DNA from: JASHVB01 sp963780805
GTDB lineage: Bacteria > Pseudomonadota > Alphaproteobacteria > Acetobacterales > Acetobacteraceae
Assembly (NCBI GenBank): GCA_963780805.1
Contig: CAWADP010000006.1
Coordinates: forward strand, 62,001-126,000
DNA length: 64,000 bases
Direction of reading: 5' to 3'
Position 1 is the stretch's first letter, and the number at the start of each line of letters is the position of its first letter. Position numbers and translations under genes: made by a program. Below the pieces are notes generated by a model, which worked only from the letters and a program-made list of their open reading frames with translations, was not told the origin of the DNA and searched no databases. This document shows, one piece after another, positions 8,963 to 18,028 of this stretch.

Positions 8963-9486
8963 GGCTCCAGTTCAGTCGGGACAAGGTTTCGCGCTTCGGG
9001 CACCCGCGCCTCGGCAGTGCGGGGGTCGGACACCCGTGCTGCGACGGCGCGCGTTTCGGGTATCCGCGCCCCGACGGCACGGGTTTCGGGCGTCTCGCGT
9101 CCCAGCACCGAGTCCTCGTGGCGGATGATCCGGCGGGTCAGCTTCAGGGCCTGGTAGCAATCGTCGGCCTCGGCGGCGGCCAGCGCGGTGTCGAGGATCT
9201 CGCGGGCGAGTGCCGACGTGGTGGCGCCCTTGAACGCCGCGACGAGCTCGCGTGCCTGCTCCAACCCGCGGGCCCGCTCCGCCTCGTCGCCGATATAGGC
9301 GGATTGCAGGGCGAAATAGATGCGCCGCGCCGGCGTGTCCGCCTGGTCCGGCGGCATGATCTGCTTACCGAAAAGAAAACGTGCCTTGGCGGTGAGTTCG
9401 ATCCGCGACTTGGTGCGGAAACGGATCGGCGCGCCATTGACGATCATGACCTCGCCCTGGCGCAGTTCCAACACCAAATTAGACAT
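8953..9486 (-). CDS. flbT: Flagellin mRNA regulator FlbT with repetitive C-terminal tail
   Basis: A 177-residue FlbT protein, a post-transcriptional regulator that binds flagellin mRNA in Caulobacter. The first ~135 residues are canonical (LVLELRQGEVMIVNGAPIRF, FLFGKQIMPPDQADTPARR, ALQSAYIG). The C-terminal ~40 residues are unusual: a degenerate repeat around PETRAVGAR, PETRAVAAR and DPRTAEAR. FlbT proteins usually end soon after the helical core, so the tail is an expansion by short repeats. It overlaps flaF by 10 bp, which points to coupled translation. The stretch 9487-9674 up to flagellin holds no gene. Confidence 0.92.
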   Translation of the reverse strand: MSNLVLELRQGEVMIVNGAPIRFRTKSRIELTAKARFLFGKQIMPPDQADTPARRIYFALQSAYIGDEAERARGLEQARELVAAFKGATTSALAREILDTALAAAEADDCYQALKLTRRIIRHEDSVLGRETPETRAVGARIPETRAVAARVSDPRTAEARVPEARNLVPTELEPCR

Positions 9487-9674
9487 GCGCCCCGTCCTGG
9501 TTCGCGTTCAGTCATGCGGCGGCCACGCTTCGGCGTTCCGAGGAACGCCCGCGTGCCCCGCCATCGCAGCCATCGGAATCGACCCCAGGTTCCGCCGGCG
9601 CGGGGGTATCGTGCGAAGCCCCGTCCGGTCGGCCCGCGTCGCGCGACGGGCGAAGCGCCCGTCCCGTTACGCTT

Positions 9675-10532
9675 TTACTTGAAGAGGCTCAGCAGCGTCT
9701 GCGGCGCCTGGTTGGCCAGGGTCAGTGCCTGCGTGCCGAGCTGCTGCTGGATCTGCAGCGATTGCAGCAGCGCGGATTCCTTCGCCAGATCGGCGTCCAC
9801 CAACGACCCGAGGCCGTTGTTCAGCGCATCGATCTTGTTGTTGTTGTAGCTGATCTGGTTGTTCACGTAGTTGGTCGAGGAGCCGATGGCGTTCAACGCG
9901 GTGCCGACGGCGTTCTGCTGGTTGATGAACGTGCCGGTGGCGCTGATCAGCGCCGCGACCGTGGAGGCACCGTTCAATTGCGTACTGGTGAAGGCGATCG
10001 AGCCATACAGCTCCGACCCACCGAATGTGGCGATGCCGTAGGTCGCGGCGTTCTCGTTCCGCACCACCGCCACCGAGCCGAACGTGCCGCTGCTGCCGGT
10101 GATGTTGCCGATCAGCGTCTTACCGCTGTAGTTGGCATCTTCGATGAAGCTTTGCACGTTGCCGAGCAGGGACTGGTATTGCTGCTCATACTGCGTGCGC
10201 TCATCGCCCTCCACCGTGCTGTCGGCGAGCTTGATCAGCACGTCGCGCATGCTCGACATCGTATTCGAGATGTCGTTCAGGCCCAATTCCGTGGTGGAGA
10301 GCAGGCCTTGAACGCCGCCGAGCTGCTGGTTGGCGCTGGTCAGGGCGCCGACGGTCGAGCGGACCGACTGTGCCACTGCGTAGGCCGCGCCGTCATCGGT
10401 GGCGTCGGCCACGCGATAGCCAGTGGAGACCTGCTTCTGTACGGTGTTGAGCTGGGAGTTGGTCTTGTCGAGCGATTCGAGTGCGATCATCGCGCCAGTG
10501 TTGGTGACGACCGAGTTGATGGTTCCGGACAT
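9675..10532 (-). CDS. Flagellin
   Basis: A 285-residue flagellin, the filament subunit exported by the flagellar type III system. The N-terminal D0/D1 region (VVTNTGAMIALESLDKTN, QKQVSTGYRVADATDDGA) and the C-terminal D0/D1 region (ALNNGLGSLVDADLAKESALLQ, LGTQALTLANQAPQTLLSLF) are clear. The variable middle is short, rich in Ser/Thr/Gly/Asn, with possible O-glycosylation sites. The ATG at 10532 is preferred over a longer frame because an AAAGGC ribosome-binding site precedes it. A sigma-54 type promoter lies ~122 bp upstream inside flgL, giving an unusually long leader of about 110 nt, where FlbT could act. Confidence 0.95.
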   Translation of the reverse strand: MSGTINSVVTNTGAMIALESLDKTNSQLNTVQKQVSTGYRVADATDDGAAYAVAQSVRSTVGALTSANQQLGGVQGLLSTTELGLNDISNTMSSMRDVLIKLADSTVEGDERTQYEQQYQSLLGNVQSFIEDANYSGKTLIGNITGSSGTFGSVAVVRNENAATYGIATFGGSELYGSIAFTSTQLNGASTVAALISATGTFINQQNAVGTALNAIGSSTNYVNNQISYNNNKIDALNNGLGSLVDADLAKESALLQSLQIQQQLGTQALTLANQAPQTLLSLFK

Positions 10533-10642
10533 GGTGTCTTGCCTTTGCCCATAGAGGTTACTGGTATCCCCGCTTTTTGCGGGCGTACGCCCCATACTGG
10601 GGCCAATCGGTTAACAGCCTGTGAACCGGACGCATCTTTGTG

Positions 10643-11740
10643 TCAGCTCACAGGCAAAATTTTCGCCAGGGACAGCCCGCTCACGCCGGCGATCACCTGG
10701 TAGGAGGCGGTCAACTGGGTCTGCACCAGCGACAGGGTGCTCATGGCCTGCGCCACGTCCACGTCCTGCACATTGCCGACCTGTGTGGTCAGCGCGGTGG
10801 CGGTGTCGGCCATGGTGGTCTGGCTGGCGGTGAGCGCGGTCTGGGTGTTGCCCAGCACACCCACGTCTTCAGCCATGGCGCTGATGGCGCCGGTCAGGCT
10901 GGCGTTGGTGTCCTGCACCAGCGTATCGAACCCGCTGTCGCTCACCTGGGTACTGCTCATCGAGCCCATGGTTGCCAGCGCCCGCATCACGTCGCGCATG
11001 TAGGAACCCGTGGTCGAGCTGCCCTGGGAAGTGACGAATGAATTAGCGCTCGCCAGCAGCCCGACGGTGGCGGTCTGCCCCTGTCCTACCTGGATGGTGG
11101 GCGCCTGCGGGGCGTTGGGGTCGGAAGCATCGGTTTGCGAGAGATAGGCGGAGAAGGGCGAGGTCCCGGTGGTGTCGGAACCGGCGATCGACAGCGTGTT
11201 GGCAATGGTCGCCGCGGCGCCCTGGGTGCCGAGCGCGTCGACCTGCGCCGCGATCTGTGTATAGAACCCACTGCTCAGTATAGAATCGGGATCGGGCACC
11301 GGCGGGTTCGTGGTGTCCTGGCCGGCGAATACGTATGTGTTGCCGTCCTGCGTATCCAACAGTTCAGCCACCTGCACCAGCGCCTGTTGCGCGGAGGCGG
11401 CGATGGTATCGACCTCGGACGAGTCGGCGCCTTCCAGGTTGCTGGTCTGCGCCAGGAAGTCGGAGGCGATCTGCTGGATCTGCGTCATCGCCGTCTGCGA
11501 CACCCCCATGGTGCCGGTGGCGGCATTGATGTTGTTCTGCCAAGTCTGCAGGGTGGCGATCTGGGGATTGAGGTCGAGCGACACCGCGGCGCCGGCACCG
11601 AGGCCGGCATAAGTGTTGGAGACCAGGCCGGTGCTGATCTGCGTGGTGAGTTGATCCAGCTTTGTCTTGATCGAATCGGTGTCGCTGATGAGACTGGTCA
11701 TCATGCCATAGTCTGCAGGCGTGGCGGCGGAGATGCTCAT
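10643..11740 (-). CDS. flgL: Flagellar hook-associated protein 3 (FlgL)
   Basis: A 365-residue FlgL-like hook-filament junction protein with flagellin-like ends: MTSLISDTDSIKTKLDQLTTQISTG at the N-terminus and DVDVAQAMSTLSLVQTQLTASYQV near the C-terminus, with the family segment LLDTQDGNTYVFAGQDT in between. It follows flgK in the same direction, separated by a large palindrome. The ATG at 11740 gives the canonical N-terminus; the open frame continuing upstream runs through the palindrome and is not coding. Its last codons carry a sigma-54 type promoter for flagellin. Confidence 0.92.
   Translation of the reverse strand: MSISAATPADYGMMTSLISDTDSIKTKLDQLTTQISTGLVSNTYAGLGAGAAVSLDLNPQIATLQTWQNNINAATGTMGVSQTAMTQIQQIASDFLAQTSNLEGADSSEVDTIAASAQQALVQVAELLDTQDGNTYVFAGQDTTNPPVPDPDSILSSGFYTQIAAQVDALGTQGAAATIANTLSIAGSDTTGTSPFSAYLSQTDASDPNAPQAPTIQVGQGQTATVGLLASANSFVTSQGSSTTGSYMRDVMRALATMGSMSSTQVSDSGFDTLVQDTNASLTGAISAMAEDVGVLGNTQTALTASQTTMADTATALTTQVGNVQDVDVAQAMSTLSLVQTQLTASYQVIAGVSGLSLAKILPVS
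10654..10668 (-). promoter_or_regulatory. Probable sigma-54 promoter for flagellin
   Basis: On the minus strand the sequence reads TGGCGAAAATTTTGC. This matches the sigma-54 consensus TGGCACG-N4-TTGC with exact -24 TGGC, -12 TTGC and spacing; only the ACG is replaced by GAA. It lies inside the last codons of flgL and would start transcription near 10642, about 110 nt upstream of flagellin. Late flagellar genes in alphaproteobacteria commonly use this sigma factor. Confidence 0.7.
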
Positions 11741-11773
11741 GGCGGGGACTGAAGGATAGAAGAAGAACGAGAA

Positions 11774-11920
11774 GACATCCCCTCCCCTCGAGGGCTTGGG
11801 CCGCAAAGCGGACCAAGGCCAGGCGGAGGGGTGCGTAGAGCCGCTGTCCGCGGTTGTACGCACGCCTCCCCCCGGCCTTGGTCCGCTTTGCGGCCCAAGC
11901 CCTCGAGGGGAGGGGGTGTC
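11774..11920. repeat. Near-perfect long inverted repeat between flgK and flgL, repeat A family
   Basis: The arms 11781-11820 and 11874-11913 are perfect 40-bp reverse complements; with one mismatch they extend to 47 bp (11774-11820 and 11874-11920). The 53-bp loop contains a further inverted pair (GGAGGGGTGCGTA and TACGCACGCCTCC), so almost the whole 147 bp can fold as one hairpin. It fills most of the flgK-flgL gap. It shares blocks with the palindrome at 8457-8580. Confidence 0.85.
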
Positions 11921-11957
11921 CTCTTCTTTTCCGCCTCGAAATGCCACGGAGCGCCGG

Positions 11958-13487
11958 TCATGCCTGCACCGCGTTGATGAGCTGCGTCATCATGGACTGC
12001 ACCGCGCCGATGATCCTGGCGTTCACGCCATAGGCGTTCTGCAACTGGATCATCAGCGACATCTCGTTATCCAGGTTCACGCCGCTCCCGGTAGACAGCG
12101 AATTGCTGAGCGTGGTCTGCACGGCTTGCTCCGTGGTAAGTTGGCTGGTCGTGTTGGCGCTGTCCTGCGCCTCCGATGCGACCAGCGCCGAAGCGATCCC
12201 GCCCAGCGTGGCGGGCGGGGTGTATGGTGCATCCAGTGTGCCAGAGGCGCCGAGGCCCGTGGTGTTGGACGCCGGCTGTGTCACGCCGTCCTGCACATCG
12301 GCGCCAAACGTGTAGGTCAGGACGTTATTGATCAGCGTGCTGAAGCCGGCGGGCCCGCCGGGCGGGTTCGGCGTGAAGGCGGCGGCACCGGTGGCGCTGC
12401 CGGCGATCGTGTCGGTGCCGTCGCGCACCAGCGAGGGATCGGCCTGCACCGCCGGATTCACCTGGATTTCCGCGGCAAAACCCACATAGCCCTGTTGTGC
12501 CGGCACGCCGCCGCCCGCCGGCACGTTGCCGGTCGGATCCGAGAACAGGGTGAGGCCTTGGGCGGAAAACCGGCTGGCGAGGTTCTGCGAGAACTCGTCC
12601 AGCTCGGCCTGGTAGGTCGGCAGCGTGGTGTCGCGCAGCGTGATGTTGGCGCCGAGCTGGCCTCCGGTGAGCTGTCCCGTGATGTCCGCGCCGTCCAGGG
12701 TGATCGCGGGGATGCCGCCGCCCGGGTAATACGTGCCGGGCGGCACATTCGCGCTGGTGGTGGAGAGCGGGTTGGCCGTGCCGTCGGTCGGCAGCGCTAC
12801 GCCGCCTGTCGTGGTGATCAGCATGTTGCCGTCCGACTGCACCAGCGTGTTGACGTCCACCAATTGCTCCAACTGCTGCACGGCCTGGTCGCGCTGGTTT
12901 TCGAGATCCGCCGTGTCGCCGCCGCCCGACCGCAGCGTCACGATCTGCGCGTTCAACTGGCTGATGGTGCCGAGCGAGCCATTGATGGTGTTCACCTCGC
13001 TGACGACGTTGTTCTCGGCCGTCTGGCGCTGCTGGGTATAGGTGCTGGACAGTGCATTGATCGTGGTCGCCAGCGTGCCCGCGGCGGAGACCACGGCAGA
13101 TTGCTGCGTCTGGTTGGAGGGATCGTTGAGCAAGGTGGAGAACTGGTCCTGCAACTGACCGAGCAGACTGGCGACGTCGCCGCCCTGGCCGGGTGTGCCC
13201 TGCACCGCATCGATCGCCTGCAATGCGGTCTGTGTCGTTTGCAGCCCGGCAACCGTGGCATTCTGTTGGAAGACCTGTGCCTGCAACGACGCATCGACGT
13301 TGCGCGTCACCGGGCCGGCGATGACGCCGATGCCGATGCCATTTGAAGTGAGGTCTTCCTGCGTCGCGGTCTCGGTGACATAGCCAGGCGTGTCGGCGTT
13401 CGCGATGTTGTGCGACACCAGCGCCAGTTGGCTGTTCACGTTCGCCAGGCTGCTGGTGGCAATCGACAGGGCGGCGCTGAGGCTCAT
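11958..13487 (-). CDS. flgK: Flagellar hook-associated protein 1 (FlgK)
   Basis: A 509-residue FlgK. The N-terminal flagellar rod-type motif is SLANVNSQLALVSHNIANADTPGYV, and the C-terminal motif is VNLDNEMSLMIQLQNAYGVNARIIGAVQSMMTQL. The middle is the long Ser/Thr/Gly-rich region typical of hook-associated proteins. It joins hook and filament. It lies downstream of flgE (275 bp with no gene) and upstream of flgL. No sigma-54 site was found just upstream, so it may be read from the flgE promoter. Confidence 0.95.
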   Translation of the reverse strand: MSLSAALSIATSSLANVNSQLALVSHNIANADTPGYVTETATQEDLTSNGIGIGVIAGPVTRNVDASLQAQVFQQNATVAGLQTTQTALQAIDAVQGTPGQGGDVASLLGQLQDQFSTLLNDPSNQTQQSAVVSAAGTLATTINALSSTYTQQRQTAENNVVSEVNTINGSLGTISQLNAQIVTLRSGGGDTADLENQRDQAVQQLEQLVDVNTLVQSDGNMLITTTGGVALPTDGTANPLSTTSANVPPGTYYPGGGIPAITLDGADITGQLTGGQLGANITLRDTTLPTYQAELDEFSQNLASRFSAQGLTLFSDPTGNVPAGGGVPAQQGYVGFAAEIQVNPAVQADPSLVRDGTDTIAGSATGAAAFTPNPPGGPAGFSTLINNVLTYTFGADVQDGVTQPASNTTGLGASGTLDAPYTPPATLGGIASALVASEAQDSANTTSQLTTEQAVQTTLSNSLSTGSGVNLDNEMSLMIQLQNAYGVNARIIGAVQSMMTQLINAVQA

Positions 13488-13762
13488 CCGGTGTATCCGG
13501 CCGTGTAGCGTGATTTGGCCGCATGGCGTCCCGATACGCCGCTTTTGCCTGCGCGATGGTGCGCCTGATTTCGACAGGCGCTGAGATAGCGCGGAGCCAT
13601 TCCGTTCTCGTCACGGCGGGCCTTGTGCCGGCCATTTTCCCCCGCTGCTCCACCACGTTCGCCGATGCCTGATCGACCGTGCGTGGATGGTCGGCTCCGA
13701 GCCGGCCATAACGTGGACGGCAATGTCGCAAGAGCTGTTTCAACCCTCATAGGACACCGCGC

Positions 13763-15097
13763 TTACTGCTTCATGTCCACCGTGGTTTCCAGCATCTGTT
13801 GCGCGGTAGTGACCATCTTGGCGTTCGCGCTATAGGCCTGCTGGGCCACGATCAAGTTGCTGAACTCGGTGGCAATGTCCACGTTGGAGCTTTCCACCGA
13901 GCCGGTCACCAGATTGCCGGCGCCATTGGTGCTGGCGACCTCGGCCAGCGGCGTGCCGGAGCCTAAGGTCGCGGTGAAGGACTGCCCATCCTGGCGTTGC
14001 AACGCGTTGGGAGCGTTGAACGTCACCAGCGGCACCTGCGCGATGGTTCGCGTCTGGCCGTTGTTGTAGTTCACCACGATGTCGCCGTTCGCCTGCGGCG
14101 TGACCCCGGCGAAGCTGCCCGGCGGCACACCGTTCTGGGTCAGGCCCTCCAGGTTGTACTGCGTGCCGGCATATTGCGTCACGCCGTTGGTCCCGCCGTA
14201 GTTGCCGAGATTGAGCGTGATCGCCTGGTTCCCGGTACCGAAGTCGGCGTTGAAAGAGACGGCCGCGGGCGTGCCATCGGTGGCGGTCGAGACGCTGACC
14301 CCGCCGGGATCGGTGGCATCGACCGCAAGGTTGCCGATGGTTCCCGATGGCGCGATGTCATCGCCGGTGGCGCTGGGACCGAAGCTCACATCCGCGGTGC
14401 CACAGTCCGGCGTGGCGGAATCCGGACAATTGACCTGCACGGACCAGTTGTTCGCGGAGGTCTGCACCCAGTTCAGAGTGATGGTGTGCACGGTGCCCAG
14501 CGAATGGTACACGTCGATGTCCGACGAGATCGGCGCGGCGGAGGTGCCCGTCCCGGACGCCGGCGTAGCCGGGAGGTTCGCCGACAGCGTCACCGAGCTG
14601 GTGGCCACCGGATTATAAACCGTCTGCGTCACCTGGATCGGCGCCAGACTGTTCTGGTTGGCAATGCCGCTGGCGGGATCGACGCTCCAGCCGTTCAGGT
14701 ATTCACCGGCGCTGTTGATCAGGTAGCCGGAACTGTTGAGCTGGAAATCGCCGGCACGCGAATAGAATTGCTGCGGATTGAAGGTGGGGATGCTGTTCGC
14801 CTCGCCGGTCTGCTGCGACACCGCGAAGAAACCCTGGCCCGCGATCGCCAGGGCGAGCGGATTGGTGACCTGCGTGATGGTGCCCTGGATGTTGTTGAGG
14901 TAGTCCGGCTGCGCGACGACGGCACCGGGATCGTTGACGGCGGTGGTGCTGGTGGTGAGGTAGTCGACGAAGCTGGTCTCGACTTCCTTATAGCCGGTGG
15001 TCTGGCTGTTGGCGACGTTGTCGGAAATATTGCCGAACGCGGCCGACTGCGCGGTCAGGCCGGAAATCGCCGTGTTCATCGCACCAAGCAAGGACAT
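13763..15097 (-). CDS. flgE: Flagellar hook protein FlgE
   Basis: A 444-residue FlgE, the main subunit of the flagellar hook. The N-terminal motif AMNTAISGLTAQSAAFGNISDNVANSQTTGYK and C-terminal ESSNVDIATEFSNLIVAQQAYSANAKMV are diagnostic; the middle includes QGFFAVSQ and FSRAGDFQL-type (here FYSRAGDFQL) signatures. The ATG at 15097 follows AGGAG; the 15 residues upstream in the same frame are arginine-rich and rejected. A sigma-54 type promoter at 15157-15172 lies ~60 bp upstream. It diverges from the fliK-flgD pair. Confidence 0.95.
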   Translation of the reverse strand: MSLLGAMNTAISGLTAQSAAFGNISDNVANSQTTGYKEVETSFVDYLTTSTTAVNDPGAVVAQPDYLNNIQGTITQVTNPLALAIAGQGFFAVSQQTGEANSIPTFNPQQFYSRAGDFQLNSSGYLINSAGEYLNGWSVDPASGIANQNSLAPIQVTQTVYNPVATSSVTLSANLPATPASGTGTSAAPISSDIDVYHSLGTVHTITLNWVQTSANNWSVQVNCPDSATPDCGTADVSFGPSATGDDIAPSGTIGNLAVDATDPGGVSVSTATDGTPAAVSFNADFGTGNQAITLNLGNYGGTNGVTQYAGTQYNLEGLTQNGVPPGSFAGVTPQANGDIVVNYNNGQTRTIAQVPLVTFNAPNALQRQDGQSFTATLGSGTPLAEVASTNGAGNLVTGSVESSNVDIATEFSNLIVAQQAYSANAKMVTTAQQMLETTVDMKQ

Positions 15098-15156
15098 CGG
15101 AAGGCTCCTGCGTCGCCGGCACCGCGGTGTGCGCGAGGCCATTCGCGGGTGCGATC

Positions 15157-15172
15157 AGCAGGAAGCGTGCCA
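15157..15172 (-). promoter_or_regulatory. Probable sigma-54 promoter for flgE
   Basis: On the minus strand the site reads TGGCACGCTTCCTGCT: a perfect -24 box TGGCACG, four spacer bases and CTGC at -12 (consensus TTGC), with the invariant GG and GC correctly spaced. Transcription would begin near 15145, giving a ~48-nt leader before flgE. Class of promoter is inferred from the match and from the late-flagellar context. Confidence 0.8.
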
Positions 15173-15482
15173 AGGTGGTCGCAATGTCTCATGCCGTGCG
15201 TTGAGCAGTGGCTGGCGGCGGATCTGTCGTTGCGAGTTGACCACCGGGCGGCGCGGTCGCGGCTCGTCGTCGATGCTCGTGATGGCCGGGTTTGACCGAA
15301 TGCGCATCAGGTTAAGGCGGCCAGGCAATAAGAAACAAGACCATCGCTGGTCGATGGTTAAATCGCAATGACGCACCGGGTCGGGCACCAACCACCAGGC
15401 AGCTTCCGCCAACCAGGCGACACCGACGCGGCAATTTCTGCCGCATACGACTGTTTTGGTCCCATCCCTGGTTTGATTCACT

Positions 15483-15497
15483 TGGCCCGACGCTTGC
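15483..15497 (+). promoter_or_regulatory. Probable sigma-54 promoter for fliK-flgD
   Basis: The site TGGCCCGACGCTTGC differs from the consensus TGGCACG-N4-TTGC at one position only. It would start transcription near 15510, about 70 nt upstream of the fliK ATG. Facing away from the flgE promoter, it makes 15098-15578 a divergent late-flagellar control region. No other gene is seen in that region. Confidence 0.8.
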
Positions 15498-15578
15498 GTG
15501 TGTGCCGGTCAGAGGATGTGTGCCGTTACCCATGTGCCGGTGTGTGCGTGCCGGCTTGGGAGATTGCGGGAGTTCGCA

Positions 15579-17229
15579 ATGCCGCAGGGTTTGGCTCTGG
15601 CGTCGTTGATGGCCGCGGCGGTCCCGCCGATGGCGGCGGCGGCGCCTGCTCTACCAACCGACAACGGGTCGTCGTTCGTCGACATGTTGCATACGCTTGA
15701 CGGAACGGCCTTCGCGGGAAGGCTCGCCGCTGCCGGCACGGCCCCCGGGCAGCCCGGGAGGCCGGCACTGCCAATGCCTGCGCCCGGGCAGTCAGGCTCC
15801 GCAGGTGCGGCGGTGCCGCGAGCGGCAGCCGGCTTGCCGCAAAATGGGCGCCTCCTGCCGTCCGCGGGCAGGGGAGGCGCCCTTGATCCTGGCGTCATGT
15901 CCACGGACACCGGAAACCCGCCGGTCCTGCCGGTTGCCCAGGCAGACGGCGGGGCAGGCTTGGTGGGCGAGGTCAAACCCGCCGACAGGGCGCGGTCGGC
16001 ATCGGCAGGCGCCGCCGCGCAGTCGCCGCCGTTGATGCCGGTCACAGAAGCACTGTCCTTGCCGGCCGAGCCCGCGCCGCTGGCGACGGCGAATGCCACC
16101 GAGCCGCCGGCGTCACTGGAGGACGCTGGCGCGGCGGACGCCGCCGCTGATCAGACGGGGGTCCCGTCCGCATTCGGCCGAGGAGCCACCGGGGGGCGGC
16201 TTGCCGCCACGCCAACGCAATCCGAGGCTGCGGCGGGAGGCCCGGTCGCGTCGTCATCGTCGCCCCACGCCGTGGCTCGCCGGCTTCACGACGCCTCGGA
16301 TCGCATTGCTCCACCGCACCCGACGGACGCGTCGGCGACCGGTTCGGGCAGGGACGGGGCCGCCGTGCCGGCACCCGGCGCCGAAATCCACATTCGCCGC
16401 GGCGCCACCCGAGGCTGGGTCGACAGCACCGCAGCAACCGCGGGGCGCGTCGGCTGACGGGCGCGATGCGCAGCCGGCGCATCCGGCAGAGCCGCCAGGC
16501 TCTGGCCTGGCCGTGCCGCAATCATTGAGCGGTACGGCCGGCGCAGCGCCGGATGCGAGGCCGGCGGATACGGCCTCGGCTGGCGCGGGAACGCTGATGC
16601 CGTCCGCATCGTCCGCCGCCGTGCCTCCGCCGGCGGATGGGCTACCAGCGCTACCGGCGCTGTCGGCCCTGCCACCGTCCGCCGCCAGCGGACAGGGTCT
16701 GTCGAGTGCCCCGAGCAACGCCACCGATACACCGCAGGACACTGGTGCGCCGGCAACGGGGGCAGGACATCAGGTATCGGCGGCGCTGGTCTCGCTCTCC
16801 GCCGGGGGGGACGGCACGCAACGGATGACTCTGCGGCTGGAGCCGGCAGAACTGGGGCAGGTGCAGATCCGCATCGACCGCGCTCCGGACGCGCCCGCGC
16901 GGGTGGACATCACCGTGGAGCGTCCGGAAACCATGACCCTGCTGCTGCGCGACCAGCCGCAATTGCAGCGCGCGCTCGACGTCGCCGGTGTGCCAACCGA
17001 TGGGCGCAGCCTGACGCTGCATCTCGCCACACCGGACTCGGTGGCGCCCTCCGCCGGTACGCAAGGCGGCATGGCGGCCAATGCCGGCTCTGGGCAGGGT
17101 GGCGGCAACGGCTCCGGCGCACGGTCCGGCGGACAGGGGGGCACAGAGGAGTCCGCCGACACCGCGCCGGACGATACCACGGCCGCTCTACCCCGCTGGC
17201 TACGCGCTGGCCTCGACATCACCGCCTGA
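15579..17229 (+). pseudogene. fliK: Flagellar hook-length control protein FliK, one frameshift
   Basis: FliK sets hook length and switches export specificity. Here it is read in two frames: an Ala/Pro/Gly-rich N-terminal part from the ATG at 15579 (GGGAG ribosome-binding site six bases upstream), and the C-terminal part that includes the Flg_hook domain (MTLRLEPAELGQVQIRID, LRDQPQLQRALDVAGV). The N-terminal frame stops at 16457. Dropping one base from the CCCGG run near 16374-16379 joins the frames through PAPAPKSTFAAAPPEAGS into a 549-residue protein. The rest of the reading frame is intact, so this may be a sequencing error rather than a dead gene. It is followed after 14 bp by flgD. Confidence 0.82.
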
Positions 17230-17243
17230 AAGGTCGCACCGCC

Positions 17244-17930
17244 ATGAGCCTCGCCTCGGTTGCCGCTCAGCAGAATACCGCGAGCGCCGCGTCCTCCTCT
17301 GCCAGTACCGCGTCGTCGACCGCAAGCAACGCATTCGCGTCGCTGGACGGCAACTTCACCGACTTCCTCAACATGCTGATGACGCAGTTGCAGAACCAGG
17401 ACCCGACCAGCCCGATGGACACCGACCAGTTCACCAGCGAGCTGGTGCAGTTCTCGTCCGTCGAGCAACAGATCGACACCAATCAGAGCCTGACGCAGTT
17501 GATCCAGCTCACCCAGGGCAGCGAGGTGATCCAGGGCAGCCAGATGATCGGCCAGCCGGTGACGGTGCAATCGACCCAGGTGCCGCTGGAGAATGGCCAG
17601 GCGACGGTGAACATCAATGCGCCGGCGGCCGAGCCGGTATCGATCGCCATTACCAACTCGTCGGGGGTGGCGGTCTATAATGGCTCGCTGAACGCGGTCG
17701 CGGGCAACAACACCTGGACGTGGAACGGCACCGACAATGCCGGCGATGCGGTGCCGAGCGGGATCTATACGCTGGTGCCGACCGGCACCAATGTCGGCGG
17801 CGCCACCAGCACGCTGACGTTCACCGTGACCGGGACGGCCACGGGCGTGACGGAGTCGAACAACGCCGTGCAGTTGCAGCTTGGGGCGCTGGCGGTTCCG
17901 TTCAGTTCCATCACCTCGGTGGGGAACTGA
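17244..17930 (+). CDS. flgD: Flagellar hook assembly (capping) protein FlgD
   Basis: A 228-residue FlgD, the scaffold that caps the growing hook. The diagnostic N-terminal block is FTDFLNMLMTQLQNQDPTSPMDTDQFTSELVQFSSVEQQ. The C-terminal half shows the tandem beta domains (TNSSGVAVYNGSLNA, WTWNGTDNAGDAVPSGIYTL). The ATG at 17244 lies 14 bp after the fliK stop, and both are probably read from the sigma-54 type promoter at 15483. A perfect inverted repeat follows the gene. Confidence 0.95.
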   Translation: MSLASVAAQQNTASAASSSASTASSTASNAFASLDGNFTDFLNMLMTQLQNQDPTSPMDTDQFTSELVQFSSVEQQIDTNQSLTQLIQLTQGSEVIQGSQMIGQPVTVQSTQVPLENGQATVNINAPAAEPVSIAITNSSGVAVYNGSLNAVAGNNTWTWNGTDNAGDAVPSGIYTLVPTGTNVGGATSTLTFTVTGTATGVTESNNAVQLQLGALAVPFSSITSVGN

Positions 17931-17970
17931 GGGTGGGGCTGGGAGACTGTCCAGGGCTGGTTGAGTAGCC

Positions 17971-18018
17971 ACGGGTGCCGCCCGCCGGCTGCGTGCCGGG
18001 TCTGATACCGGCACCCGT
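17971..18018 (+). terminator. Hairpin downstream of flgD
   Basis: A perfect 10-bp inverted repeat, ACGGGTGCCG and CGGCACCCGT, separated by 28 bp, lies 40 bp after the flgD stop. There is no T-run, so it would be a Rho-dependent or hairpin-only terminator. It also marks the edge between the flagellar cluster and the group II intron remnant. Confidence 0.4.
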
Positions 18019-18028
18019 CAAGAATGAC

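Noticed and set aside
12325..13743. 472-codon frame overlapping flgK on the same strand
   Set aside because: It is an out-of-frame shadow rich in Arg and His; FlgK in the other frame is certain.
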